64,000 nt of DNA, from NCBI RefSeq assembly GCF_900100535.1, contig NZ_FNDG01000017.1, positions 1 through 64,000 of the forward strand. The letters run 5' to 3'. Each line of letters starts with the position of its first letter. The first letter of the stretch is position 1. The stretch comes from Phytopseudomonas flavescens (GTDB lineage Bacteria > Pseudomonadota > Gammaproteobacteria > Pseudomonadales > Pseudomonadaceae). A model generated the notes under the pieces. That model saw nothing but the letters and a program-made list of their open reading frames with translations, searched no databases and was not told the origin of the DNA. A program made the position numbers and the translations under genes. This document shows, one piece after another, positions 36,464 through 43,921 of the stretch.

Positions 36464-36505
36464 GTGTCTCTCCCACGTCCGAATCCGCGTTACCCGGAGC
36501 ACACC

Positions 36506-36988
36506 ATGAGCGCCTTTCACGACCTGACGCTGCACGCACTGGATGGCCAGGAGTTGCCTCTGGCTCCGCTCAAGGACAAGGTCGTGCTAGTCGTCAACGT
36601 CGCCTCCAAGTGTGGGCTCACGCCGCAGTATGCCGGGCTGGAGCGCTTGCAGCAGACCTATGCGGCGCAGGGCTTCAGTGTGCTGGGAGTACCCTGCAAT
36701 CAATTCGCCGCTCAGGAGCCGGACAGCGAGTCGACGATCGCCACGTTCTGCAGCCTGAATTATGGCGTCACCTTTCCATTGAGCAGCAAGCTCGAGGTCA
36801 ACGGCGGCGGCCGCCACCCCCTGTACCGACTGCTGGCGGGAGAGGGGGCAGAGTTTCCAGGCGACATCACCTGGAACTTCGAGAAGTTTCTCGTCGGCCA
36901 GGATGGTCGTGTGCTGGCGCGCTTTTCGCCGCGTACCGCGCCGGACGATCCCGCACTGATTCAGGCCATCGAGAAAGCCCTGGCCTGA
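36506..36988 (+). CDS. Glutathione peroxidase
   Basis: A 160-residue thiol peroxidase that reduces hydroperoxides. Peroxidatic Cys36 is in NVASKCGLTPQY; the catalytic Gln is in VPCNQF and the Trp and Asn in TWNFEKF. It is a Cys, not selenocysteine, enzyme of BtuE/Gpx type. ATG 36506 follows GGAGC. It is monocistronic between slyD and a glycosyltransferase, as in PAO1 (PA0838). Confidence 0.93.
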   Translation: MSAFHDLTLHALDGQELPLAPLKDKVVLVVNVASKCGLTPQYAGLERLQQTYAAQGFSVLGVPCNQFAAQEPDSESTIATFCSLNYGVTFPLSSKLEVNGGGRHPLYRLLAGEGAEFPGDITWNFEKFLVGQDGRVLARFSPRTAPDDPALIQAIEKALA

Positions 36989-37016
36989 GCGACAATGCCA
37001 GCTTGCCGCTGGCAGG

Positions 37017-37146
37017 CGTTGAAAAAGCATCTGCGTTGCCATCTTGGCGTTGGAAACAGGCTCAAAATGCTCATCCCCAACACCTGGAATTTGCTTTTTC
37101 GCCTGTTTTTTCCTTGCGCTGGCTGCCTCACCTACATTTTTCAACG
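37017..37146. repeat. 130-bp intergenic element with terminal inverted repeats (MITE-like)
   Basis: The segment is bounded by CGTTGAAAAA (37017-37026) and its exact complement TTTTTCAACG (37137-37146) and fills nearly the whole gap between the peroxidase and the glycosyltransferase. The interior is AT-richer than its surroundings. I recall similar interiors in other Pseudomonas genomes. It encodes no transposase, so it would need one in trans. No clear target duplication is visible. Confidence 0.6.
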
Positions 37147-37151
37147 GTCTG

Positions 37152-38381
37152 TCAGTGCGCCCGCTCCGTCTCGACAGCCAGCGCGGCGTTCTGCGCCAAG
37201 GCTGGCCGCTTGGGGTCATGCAGCGCGCCGTGCAGGTGGTTTTCGAACTGCTCGATGATCGATGACCAACCCTGTTTGGCCGCGTGCCGACGTGCATTGA
37301 GGCGTACGCGCCGCAGGTTTTCCCGGTCCTCGAGCAGCCAGTGAGCCGATTCGATGAACGTTCGCTGGTCATCGGCACTGGCCAGCATGCCGTTGTGCCC
37401 GTGCTCGACGTGCTGGGCGGCTGCCGCCAGGTCGAAAGCGACTACGCCCAGCCCTGCTGCCATGGCTTCGAGCAGCACATTGCCGAAGGTTTCCGAGAGA
37501 CTGGGAAACAGGAACAGATCGCCGCTGGCGTAATGCTCGGCCAGGGTTTCGCCACGCTGTATGCCGCAGAACAGTGCATCCGGCAGTTGTCGCTGCAAGC
37601 TGTCGCGCTGCGGGCCGTCGCCCACCACGATCAGCTTGAGCCGCTGCCCTGCACGTTGTCGCTGCAGGGCCTGGAAGGTGCTCACCAGGAGATCCAGATT
37701 CTTTTCCGCAGCCAGCCGGCCGACATGCAGCACGGCGATATCCTGCTCATCGAGGCCCCAACTGCGGCGTAATTCGTCACTGCGCCGGGCCGGGTTGAAC
37801 AGGTGGGCATCAACGCCACGGGCAAGCAGCTCCAGGCGCTCGAAACCGCGACGCTGCAGTTCGCAGCGCTGGCTGAGGCTAGGCACCAGGGTCATGCGTG
37901 AGGCGTTGTGAAACCAGCGCAGGTAGTTGGTCAGCAGCCGGGTCAGCAAAGTGATGCCATAGTGCCCGGTGTACTGCTGGAAATTGGTGTGAAAGCCACT
38001 GACCACCGGAATGCGCAGGCGCCGGGCGGCTCTCAGCGCCGACAGGCCCAGCGGGCCTTCGGTCGCGATGTAGAGCACGTCCGGGCGCTGCCTGCGCCAC
38101 AGGCGCAGCAGCTTGTGGCGTGCCGACTGGCCCCACTGCAGGCCGCGGTAGCCGGGTAATGGCCAGCCGCGGGTGAGCAGCAGGTCGTCATCGTTGTTCG
38201 TGGGGCTATCGGTGGCCTGTCGAGGGCGTACCAGTTGCAGGCGATGGCCGCGCGCGCGCAGCCCGGCTACCAGGTGGCCAAGGGTATTGGCCACGCCATT
38301 GATTTCCGGGCTGAAGGTCTCGCTGACCAAGGCGATGAATAGTGGGGGAGTACTCATGGCAGCAGTCTGGGCCGCTGTCAT
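37152..38381 (-). CDS. Glycosyltransferase, GT4 family (mannosyltransferase-like)
   Basis: A retaining GT-B glycosyltransferase of about 409 residues. The N-terminal domain has SETFSPEINGVANTLGHL, the substrate loop of the MgtA/PimB-like group. The C-terminal domain has HVGRLAAEKNLDLL and the donor-binding ExxE block SLSETFGNVLLEAMAAG. It probably adds a hexose to a lipid or glycan; the acceptor is unknown. A second ATG (38357, MSTPPLF) fits the family start better than the listed one. Its stop is only 6 bp from the MITE-like element. PA0842 is the likely PAO1 counterpart. Confidence 0.87.
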   Translation of the reverse strand: MTAAQTAAMSTPPLFIALVSETFSPEINGVANTLGHLVAGLRARGHRLQLVRPRQATDSPTNNDDDLLLTRGWPLPGYRGLQWGQSARHKLLRLWRRQRPDVLYIATEGPLGLSALRAARRLRIPVVSGFHTNFQQYTGHYGITLLTRLLTNYLRWFHNASRMTLVPSLSQRCELQRRGFERLELLARGVDAHLFNPARRSDELRRSWGLDEQDIAVLHVGRLAAEKNLDLLVSTFQALQRQRAGQRLKLIVVGDGPQRDSLQRQLPDALFCGIQRGETLAEHYASGDLFLFPSLSETFGNVLLEAMAAGLGVVAFDLAAAAQHVEHGHNGMLASADDQRTFIESAHWLLEDRENLRRVRLNARRHAAKQGWSSIIEQFENHLHGALHDPKRPALAQNAALAVETERAH

Positions 38382-38396
38382 GTAGCGTTTGTGACA

Positions 38397-39164
38397 TCAA
38401 TGTGGCTTTTGCGTGACGGCGCGTGCGCCATTGCCGACGCCGCCCTCGCGTACCCAGAAGAGCGTGGCACCCGCCACGGCTGCCGGCATCATCAGGATAT
38501 TGACGAAGGGAATCAGCAGCGCGGCATAGGTGATGCCGCCGAAACCCAGGGATTGCCAGCGCTTCTCGCGTAGCCAGGCGAGCATGTCCTGCCAGCTCAT
38601 CTTGTTGTTGTCGGCCGGGTAGTCGATGTACTGGATGGCCATCATCCATACGCCGAACAGCAGCCACAGCGGTGCGGCGACCAGGTTGACCACCGGAATG
38701 AAGGAGAGGATCAGCAGGCCCAGCGCCCGTGGCAGGAAATACGCCAGCTTGCGCGCCTCGCGACCCAGGGTACGTGGCACCATGGCGATCAGCTCGGCCC
38801 AGCTGAAGGGTGGGAAATTGTCCTCGCCGCGCACCACCACCTCGACCTTCTCGGCCAGAAAGCCATTGAACGGGGCCGCGACGATATTGGCCAGCAGGGT
38901 GAAGGTGAAGAACACCATCAACACCACCAGCACCACGAACAACGGCCAGAGGATGTACTGCAGGAAACTCAGCCAATCGGGCAGGCTCGGCATGAAGGCG
39001 TCGACCCAACCGCTGAACTGTTGCACGGCGAAGCCGATCATCAGGCTGAACAGGATCAGGTTGATCGCCAGGGGCAGCAAAACGAACAGCCGCAGACCGG
39101 GGCTCAGTACCAGCTTCAGGCCCTCGCTGAGGTATTGCGGGCCGGACAGCACGGGGGGGCGCAT
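38397..39164 (-). CDS. cysZ: Sulfate transporter CysZ
   Basis: A 255-residue inner-membrane protein for high-affinity sulfate uptake in cysteine synthesis. It has four or more hydrophobic segments, begins MRPPVLSGPQYLSEGLKLV, and has the conserved central loop NIVAAPFNGFLAEKVE and the PADNNKMSW segment. ATG 39164 has GGAGA seven bases upstream. It is divergent from trxB and 15 bp upstream of the glycosyltransferase gene. Confidence 0.92.
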   Translation of the reverse strand: MRPPVLSGPQYLSEGLKLVLSPGLRLFVLLPLAINLILFSLMIGFAVQQFSGWVDAFMPSLPDWLSFLQYILWPLFVVLVVLMVFFTFTLLANIVAAPFNGFLAEKVEVVVRGEDNFPPFSWAELIAMVPRTLGREARKLAYFLPRALGLLILSFIPVVNLVAAPLWLLFGVWMMAIQYIDYPADNNKMSWQDMLAWLREKRWQSLGFGGITYAALLIPFVNILMMPAAVAGATLFWVREGGVGNGARAVTQKPH

Positions 39165-39405
39165 GAAAGAGTCTCCAGAAAGTGAACGTCGCGCGACCTT
39201 ACCCATTTTGCGGGCCTGGCGAAAGCACGGGCAGGTTACCGCTGACGTCATAGAGCCGGGCTATACGCCGGATTGGCAAAGCACATTTCCACCAGGCAGG
39301 GCATGCGCTTAGTCTTTCGGCGTTGCTTTCGGGAGCCACCCCGGCAAACCCTCTGCGGTTTCTGAAGGCTTTTTTCTTCGGCAGCTCTGCGGTGAGGAGT
39401 CTCAG

Positions 39406-40353
39406 ATGTCCAGTGCACGCCACGCTCGTGTCATCATTCTTGGTTCCGGCCCGGCCGGCTATAGCGCCGCGGTGTATGCGGCGCGGGCCAATCTAAAACC
39501 CTTGCTGATCACTGGCCTGCAGGCCGGCGGCCAACTGACCACTACCACCGAAGTGGACAACTGGCCGGGCGACGCCCATGGCCTGACCGGGCCGGAACTG
39601 ATGCAGCGCATGCAGGCCCACGCCGAGCGCTTCGAAACCGAAATCGTCTACGACCAGATCCAGGCCGTGGATCTCGCCGCGCGGCCATTCACGTTGATTG
39701 GCGACAGCGTCTCCTACACCTGTGATGCGCTGATCATCGCCACCGGCGCCAGTGCTCGCTATCTGGGGCTGCCGAGCGAGTCGGCGTTCATGGGCAAGGG
39801 CGTGTCGGCCTGCGCCACCTGCGATGGTTTCTTCTACCGTGGCCGTGAAGTGGCAGTGGTCGGCGGCGGCAATACGGCGGTGGAGGAGGCCCTGTACCTG
39901 GCCAATATCGCCAGCCGGGTGACGCTGATCCACCGGCGCAACGCCTTCCGGGCAGAAAAGATTCTGCAGAACAAGCTGCAGGCACGGGTGGCCGAGGGGC
40001 GCATCGTGCTGGCGTTGAATGCCGAAGTCGATGAAGTCCTCGGCGACGCCTCGGGGGTCACCGGCATACGGCTGCGCGAGCGGGACGGGGGTAGCCGTAA
40101 TCTGTCGGTTGACGGGCTGTTCGTGGCCATCGGGCATACGCCCAACACGGCACTTTTCGAAGGCCAGCTGGCGCTCAGGGACGGCTATCTGCAGGTCAAT
40201 GGCGGCCGTGACGGCAACGCCACGGCGACTCGTGTCGCAGGTGTATTCGCCGCTGGCGACGTGGCGGACAGCGTCTATCGCCAGGCCATTACCTCGGCGG
40301 GCGCCGGCTGCATGGCGGCGCTGGACGTGGAGCGTTATCTGGATGGCCTTTGA
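39406..40353 (+). CDS. trxB: Thioredoxin reductase
   Basis: A 315-residue FAD/NADPH enzyme that reduces thioredoxin. The FAD motif ILGSGPAGYSAAVYAA is at residues 11-26; the redox-active CATC (Cys136, Cys139) is in SACATCDGFFYRG; the NADPH motif VGGGNTAVEEA and the C-terminal FAAGDV follow. It is monocistronic with a strong terminator. It lies 242 bp from divergent cysZ. Confidence 0.97.
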   Translation: MSSARHARVIILGSGPAGYSAAVYAARANLKPLLITGLQAGGQLTTTTEVDNWPGDAHGLTGPELMQRMQAHAERFETEIVYDQIQAVDLAARPFTLIGDSVSYTCDALIIATGASARYLGLPSESAFMGKGVSACATCDGFFYRGREVAVVGGGNTAVEEALYLANIASRVTLIHRRNAFRAEKILQNKLQARVAEGRIVLALNAEVDEVLGDASGVTGIRLRERDGGSRNLSVDGLFVAIGHTPNTALFEGQLALRDGYLQVNGGRDGNATATRVAGVFAAGDVADSVYRQAITSAGAGCMAALDVERYLDGL

Positions 40354-40385
40354 TCGTTGAACCCTTGATCACCACCCGGAACGAC

Positions 40386-40417
40386 GATGCCCGTATCGAC
40401 TGATACGGGCATCTTTT
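40386..40417 (+). terminator. rho-independent terminator of trxB
   Basis: A perfect 12-bp stem GATGCCCGTATC / GATACGGGCATC with loop GACT is followed by TTTT, 33 bp after the stop. Confidence 0.93.
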
Positions 40418-40443
40418 CATTCCGTGGCGAAGAGGGCAGCGTT

Positions 40444-40623
40444 CTACAGATCGAAGTCGTATTCGGCCAACTGCTTGTGCAGGCGCCGTTCTTCGAGAAA
40501 ATTGTCGATGATGCGTCGCTTGGTCAAATTGGTTTTCGCCACTTCCACGGGGGCTTCGCCGTTGTCCGTTTCCTCACTGGCGAAATCGTCTTCCAGCTCC
40601 AGGTCTTCTTTGCCGCTGCTCAT
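40444..40623 (-). CDS. PA3496-family small putative envelope-integrity protein
   Basis: A 59-residue protein read from ATG 40623 to TAG 40444, with GGGAG nine bases upstream of the start. The N-terminal half is acidic (EDLELEDDFASEETD). The C-terminal half is KTNLTKRRIIDNFLEERRLH, then EYDFDL, the pattern of proteins annotated as the PA3496 family. In PAO1 it is also a neighbour of nth. It lies between trxB and nth; function is unknown. Confidence 0.82.
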   Translation of the reverse strand: MSSGKEDLELEDDFASEETDNGEAPVEVAKTNLTKRRIIDNFLEERRLHKQLAEYDFDL

Positions 40624-40730
40624 ACGCTTTACTCCCGGCTACAGGGGCCATTTGCCGACCTTATAAGGGCAAACGTCAGGCGAGTAAAAAAGATTTTTTC
40701 AATCGGCTGATGCAGGGCGTATATGAAGCC

Positions 40731-41369
40731 TCAATCGTCGGAGGTCTTCAATTTGTATTCGCACAGGTCTTCGATCCGGCAACTGCCGCAGCGCGGCTTG
40801 CGTGCCTGGCATACATAGCGGCCGTGCAGGATCAGCCAGTGGTGGGCGTCGAGGAGAAAATCCCTGGGTACGAACTTCAGCAGTTTCTTCTCTACCTCCA
40901 CCACGTTCTTGCCTGGCGCGATTCCGGTGCGATTGCTGACCCGGAAAATGTGCGTGTCCACCGCCATGGTCAACTGCCGAAAGGCGGTATTGAGCACCAC
41001 GTTGGCGGTCTTGCGACCGACGCCTGGCAGCGCTTCCAGCGCTTCACGGGTTCGCGGTACCTGGCTGCCATGCAGTTCCACCAGCATGCGGCAGGTCTCG
41101 ATGACATTCCTGGCCTTGCTGTTGTACAGGCCAATGGTCTTGATGTATTCGCTGAGACCCTCTACGCCCAGAGCCAGAATCGCTTCCGGGGTGTTGGCCA
41201 CCGGATAGAGTCTGGCGGTGGCCTTGTTGACCCCGACATCGGTGGCCTGGGCGGACAGAATCACCGCGATCAGCAGTTCGAAGGGCGTGCTGTAGGCCAG
41301 CTCGGTTTTCGGCTCCGGGTTGTCTTCGCGCAGGCGGCGGAAGATTTCAAGGCGTTTGGCGGCGTTCAT
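40731..41369 (-). CDS. nth: Endonuclease III
   Basis: A 212-residue bifunctional DNA glycosylase/AP lyase that removes oxidised pyrimidines. The helix-hairpin-helix is LPGVGRKTANVVL with catalytic Lys in GRKTA; the catalytic Asp is in VDTHIFRVSNR. The 4Fe-4S cluster is held by Cys residues of CQARKPRCGSCRIEDLC. In PAO1 nth is part of the rnf cluster; here only rnfB is next to it, 31 bp upstream. Confidence 0.97.
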   Translation of the reverse strand: MNAAKRLEIFRRLREDNPEPKTELAYSTPFELLIAVILSAQATDVGVNKATARLYPVANTPEAILALGVEGLSEYIKTIGLYNSKARNVIETCRMLVELHGSQVPRTREALEALPGVGRKTANVVLNTAFRQLTMAVDTHIFRVSNRTGIAPGKNVVEVEKKLLKFVPRDFLLDAHHWLILHGRYVCQARKPRCGSCRIEDLCEYKLKTSDD

Positions 41370-41400
41370 CGTCAGGGCGGGTCACGGTAGTCGGGGCGCT

Positions 41401-42741
41401 CTAGGTGGCGCTGATATGCGCTTGCAGCCGGCGTTCGGCGACGGCAAGGCGTTCGAGTGCGGCATTGAGGGTGGCGCTTTCGCAGGTAACGCTGCGTTGC
41501 AACCTGCTCACGTCGGCACGGGCGTAGGCCAGGTCGGTTTTCAGCTGGCGCAACTCGGTGCTGACGCCGGCTTTGTCGACCAGTACCCGCTGCGGAGCCG
41601 GTTTGCCGCAGCGCTGTTCGGCGTCGTGCAGGGCCTGTTGCGCCGCCGCGTAGTCTGCTCGCATGGCACTCAGCCGGTCGTCATCGACGCCTCGACGTTC
41701 GCCGGACTGCAGCGCCGCGCGGCGGTTGGCAACGTCGATCTTGGCCTGCTTCAGCGCCTGCTCGCCGGCACCGGGTGTCTTGCCAGCGGTGTCGGGTAGC
41801 AGCTCGTGCAACTGCCGTTGCGCTTTCTCTGCCGCCTGGCGCAGCCTATCGAGTTGCTCTTGCTGTGGGGCATCGGGGGTTTTGCCGAAGGCCTTGAGTG
41901 CCTTGTGCAACTGCGCGCGGCTCATCGCGGCATCGATCTTAGTCCGTTTCAAGGCACCCTCGTCGGTATTCGCCACGGCGCCAGCCGTCGATGGCCTGTG
42001 TCGCTGAGCCGCCTGCAGGGCCGCGGCTGCCTGCTCGCTGGCGCTGTGCAGGGCATCCAGCTGTGCCGCGAACGGCGAGCCGGGGTGCATGGCCACCTGT
42101 TTGCGGATTTTCTCGTAGGCGACCTTGGCCATCGAGGCTTCGATTTTCAGGCGTTTGAGGCGTGCGTTCTGGTCGCCGTCGTTGGCGCCAGGTGTTGCGG
42201 CTGTTCGCGGTTCGGGCCGCGTGACGGGGGTGCTACGCGCGGCGCGGCGGCGTGCCTCGTCGCCAGCCAGGCGTGACAGGCGAGCCTGGTGGCGGGCGCG
42301 AAACTGGTCGGCACGCCGGCGTTGAATCGTCGCCTGCGGGGCGCTGAGAGGAACCAGGTCGATGCAGTCTACCGGGCAGGGCGCAACGCACAGGTCGCAG
42401 CCACTGCATTCGTCGGCGATCACCGTGTGCATCAGTTTGGCGGCACCGACGATGGCGTCCACCGGGCAGGCCTGGATGCATTTGGTGCAGCCGATGCACT
42501 CCGCCTCGCGGATAACCGCGATCTGCGCCGGTGTGGCCGGTAGTGCCAGTGGCAGTTCCGGAACCCGCAGCAGGTTGGCCAGCGCATGGAGGGTGGCGGT
42601 GCCGCCCGGCGGGCACTTGTTGATCGCTTCGCCCGCCGCGATGGCCTCGGCGTAGGGCTGGCAGCCCGGGTGGCCGCATTTGCCGCATTGCGTCTGCGGC
42701 AGCAGGGCATCGATGGCGGCGATCCGCAGGGCAGTGCTCAT
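41401..42741 (-). CDS. rnfB: Orphan RnfB-like ferredoxin with four C-terminal repeats
   Basis: A 446-residue protein. Residues 10-45 are the 4Fe-4S cluster of RnfB (DALLPQTQCGKCGHPGCQPY, then KCPPGG), and residues 80-130 are two more 4Fe-4S sites (CIGCTKCIQACP and CSGCDLCVAPCP). The N-terminal membrane helix of normal RnfB is absent. From residue 195 on are four imperfect repeats of about 67 residues starting at about 195, 264, 330 and 397, each led by LKxxKI-like sequence. rnfA, C, D, G and E are not here. It may serve as a soluble electron carrier; the partner is unknown. Confidence 0.85.
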   Translation of the reverse strand: MSTALRIAAIDALLPQTQCGKCGHPGCQPYAEAIAAGEAINKCPPGGTATLHALANLLRVPELPLALPATPAQIAVIREAECIGCTKCIQACPVDAIVGAAKLMHTVIADECSGCDLCVAPCPVDCIDLVPLSAPQATIQRRRADQFRARHQARLSRLAGDEARRRAARSTPVTRPEPRTAATPGANDGDQNARLKRLKIEASMAKVAYEKIRKQVAMHPGSPFAAQLDALHSASEQAAAALQAAQRHRPSTAGAVANTDEGALKRTKIDAAMSRAQLHKALKAFGKTPDAPQQEQLDRLRQAAEKAQRQLHELLPDTAGKTPGAGEQALKQAKIDVANRRAALQSGERRGVDDDRLSAMRADYAAAQQALHDAEQRCGKPAPQRVLVDKAGVSTELRQLKTDLAYARADVSRLQRSVTCESATLNAALERLAVAERRLQAHISAT

Positions 42742-42907
42742 GGTCGCCGCACGCAGCGTCGCTCGCACGGGGTCGGCCCGTGCGAGCGCATGCAGGAGAG
42801 GTTGCGGGAGTCGATCATCGGTGTTGCAGGTCTGGCTGAAGCGTTGGCCGCACATTATCCGGCATGCGCCGCGCCCGGTACAGCGGCACGGTCACGTCAG
42901 CGTGCAT

Positions 42908-43711
42908 TCAGGCCTCGTTGCGAACGCGGCTGGCCTTGCGCCACAGCCAGCGGGTCAGCAGGGCGAGCGGAAACAGGATGAGCACGAAGGGAATGCCGTA
43001 GCCGAGCAGCCTGATGGCTTCGGTGGCGCCCTCGGTGGCGTTGTCGAGCATACCGCCAGCGGCTTCGCCGATACGTGCCAGGCGCCCGCTCGGTTCGCCT
43101 TCTGGGCTGAAGCTCAGGGTCAGCAGGTTGCTGGTAAGACGTCGTTGCTGCTGGGCCGACTGTTGGGCTGCACCCGCCAGTTGCACCTCCACCTCGGCCA
43201 GTTCGCGGGCCAGGGCGAGCATGTCGCTGACGCTCAGGTCATCGCGAGCTTGGTACTGCAGCAGGGTTTTCTGCTGGCGCTCCAGGCGTTGGCGTTGCTG
43301 CTCGGTGTCGCTGACCGCCTGGGCCAGATCCTCGGCGCGGGTGTGGCGGCTCTGCAGCTCGCCGCCTTGGCCGGCAAAACCGACCAGCGGCTCGACGCCG
43401 TCCGGAACGATGCGCACGGTGATGCTCGCCGCCCGGTAGTGGCCCTGGCTCTGCTCGATGGCCAGCAGGTCGCACTGGCCGAAACGCTGGCTGCTGCACG
43501 CTTCACGCACGGCCGCCAGACGCGGCTCGACCTGTTCGATGGGCAGGCGAATGCCCACGCTGTGTTCGTAGGCGAGAAACGCACCCCGCGGCGTAGTTTC
43601 GCCAAGCAACGTGGCGCCCGCTGGCGGGGGGCCGTCGCCGGAGGGCGAGCAGCCGGCCAGCGTCAGCAGGGCTAGAGCGGTGGTGAGAAAACGAGATTTG
43701 GAGAAAAGCAT
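42908..43711 (-). CDS. DUF4349 lipoprotein
   Basis: A 267-residue envelope protein. The signal peptide ends in the lipobox LAGC (Cys21). The middle is a coiled coil of about 60 residues (TEQQRQRLERQQKTLLQYQ and following). A C-terminal membrane helix (LLGYGIPFVLILFPLALLTR) comes before a basic tail. This matches DUF4349, whose role is unknown. It lies between rnfB and metG with no shared overlap; the REP palindrome is upstream. Confidence 0.82.
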   Translation of the reverse strand: MLFSKSRFLTTALALLTLAGCSPSGDGPPPAGATLLGETTPRGAFLAYEHSVGIRLPIEQVEPRLAAVREACSSQRFGQCDLLAIEQSQGHYRAASITVRIVPDGVEPLVGFAGQGGELQSRHTRAEDLAQAVSDTEQQRQRLERQQKTLLQYQARDDLSVSDMLALARELAEVEVQLAGAAQQSAQQQRRLTSNLLTLSFSPEGEPSGRLARIGEAAGGMLDNATEGATEAIRLLGYGIPFVLILFPLALLTRWLWRKASRVRNEA

Positions 43712-43792
43712 CCTTGCACCTCAGAAACAGTTCACGATCTATCGCGTATTGCTTGCCAGTGCGTATGTGCGGCAGGCCGATTGGCGGACAAT

Positions 43793-43842
43793 TGTGGGAG
43801 TGCGCCATGCGCGCGAAATCGCGGGCGCGGCCCGCTCCCACA
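43793..43842. repeat. REP-type palindrome
   Basis: The 50-bp imperfect palindrome runs from TGTGGGAG to CTCCCACA with inner arms related to GCCATGCGCGCG and CGCGGGCGCGGC. It matches the common Pseudomonas REP sequence of the type 'GTGGGAGCGGGC...'. Such elements are moved by RAYT transposases. It lies between metG and the DUF4349 gene. Only this copy was seen in the window. Confidence 0.75.
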
Positions 43843-43921
43843 TGGATTATCGAACGGCCGCTATCGCCGTTAATCAGCCTACTCCCAGCTCTCGAGGACG
43901 AGAGTCGGGGTCGATAATCGC

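Noticed and set aside
43712..43792. Possible small gene between the DUF4349 gene and the REP
   Set aside because: Only short frames without ribosome sites; the region is best explained as promoter plus REP.
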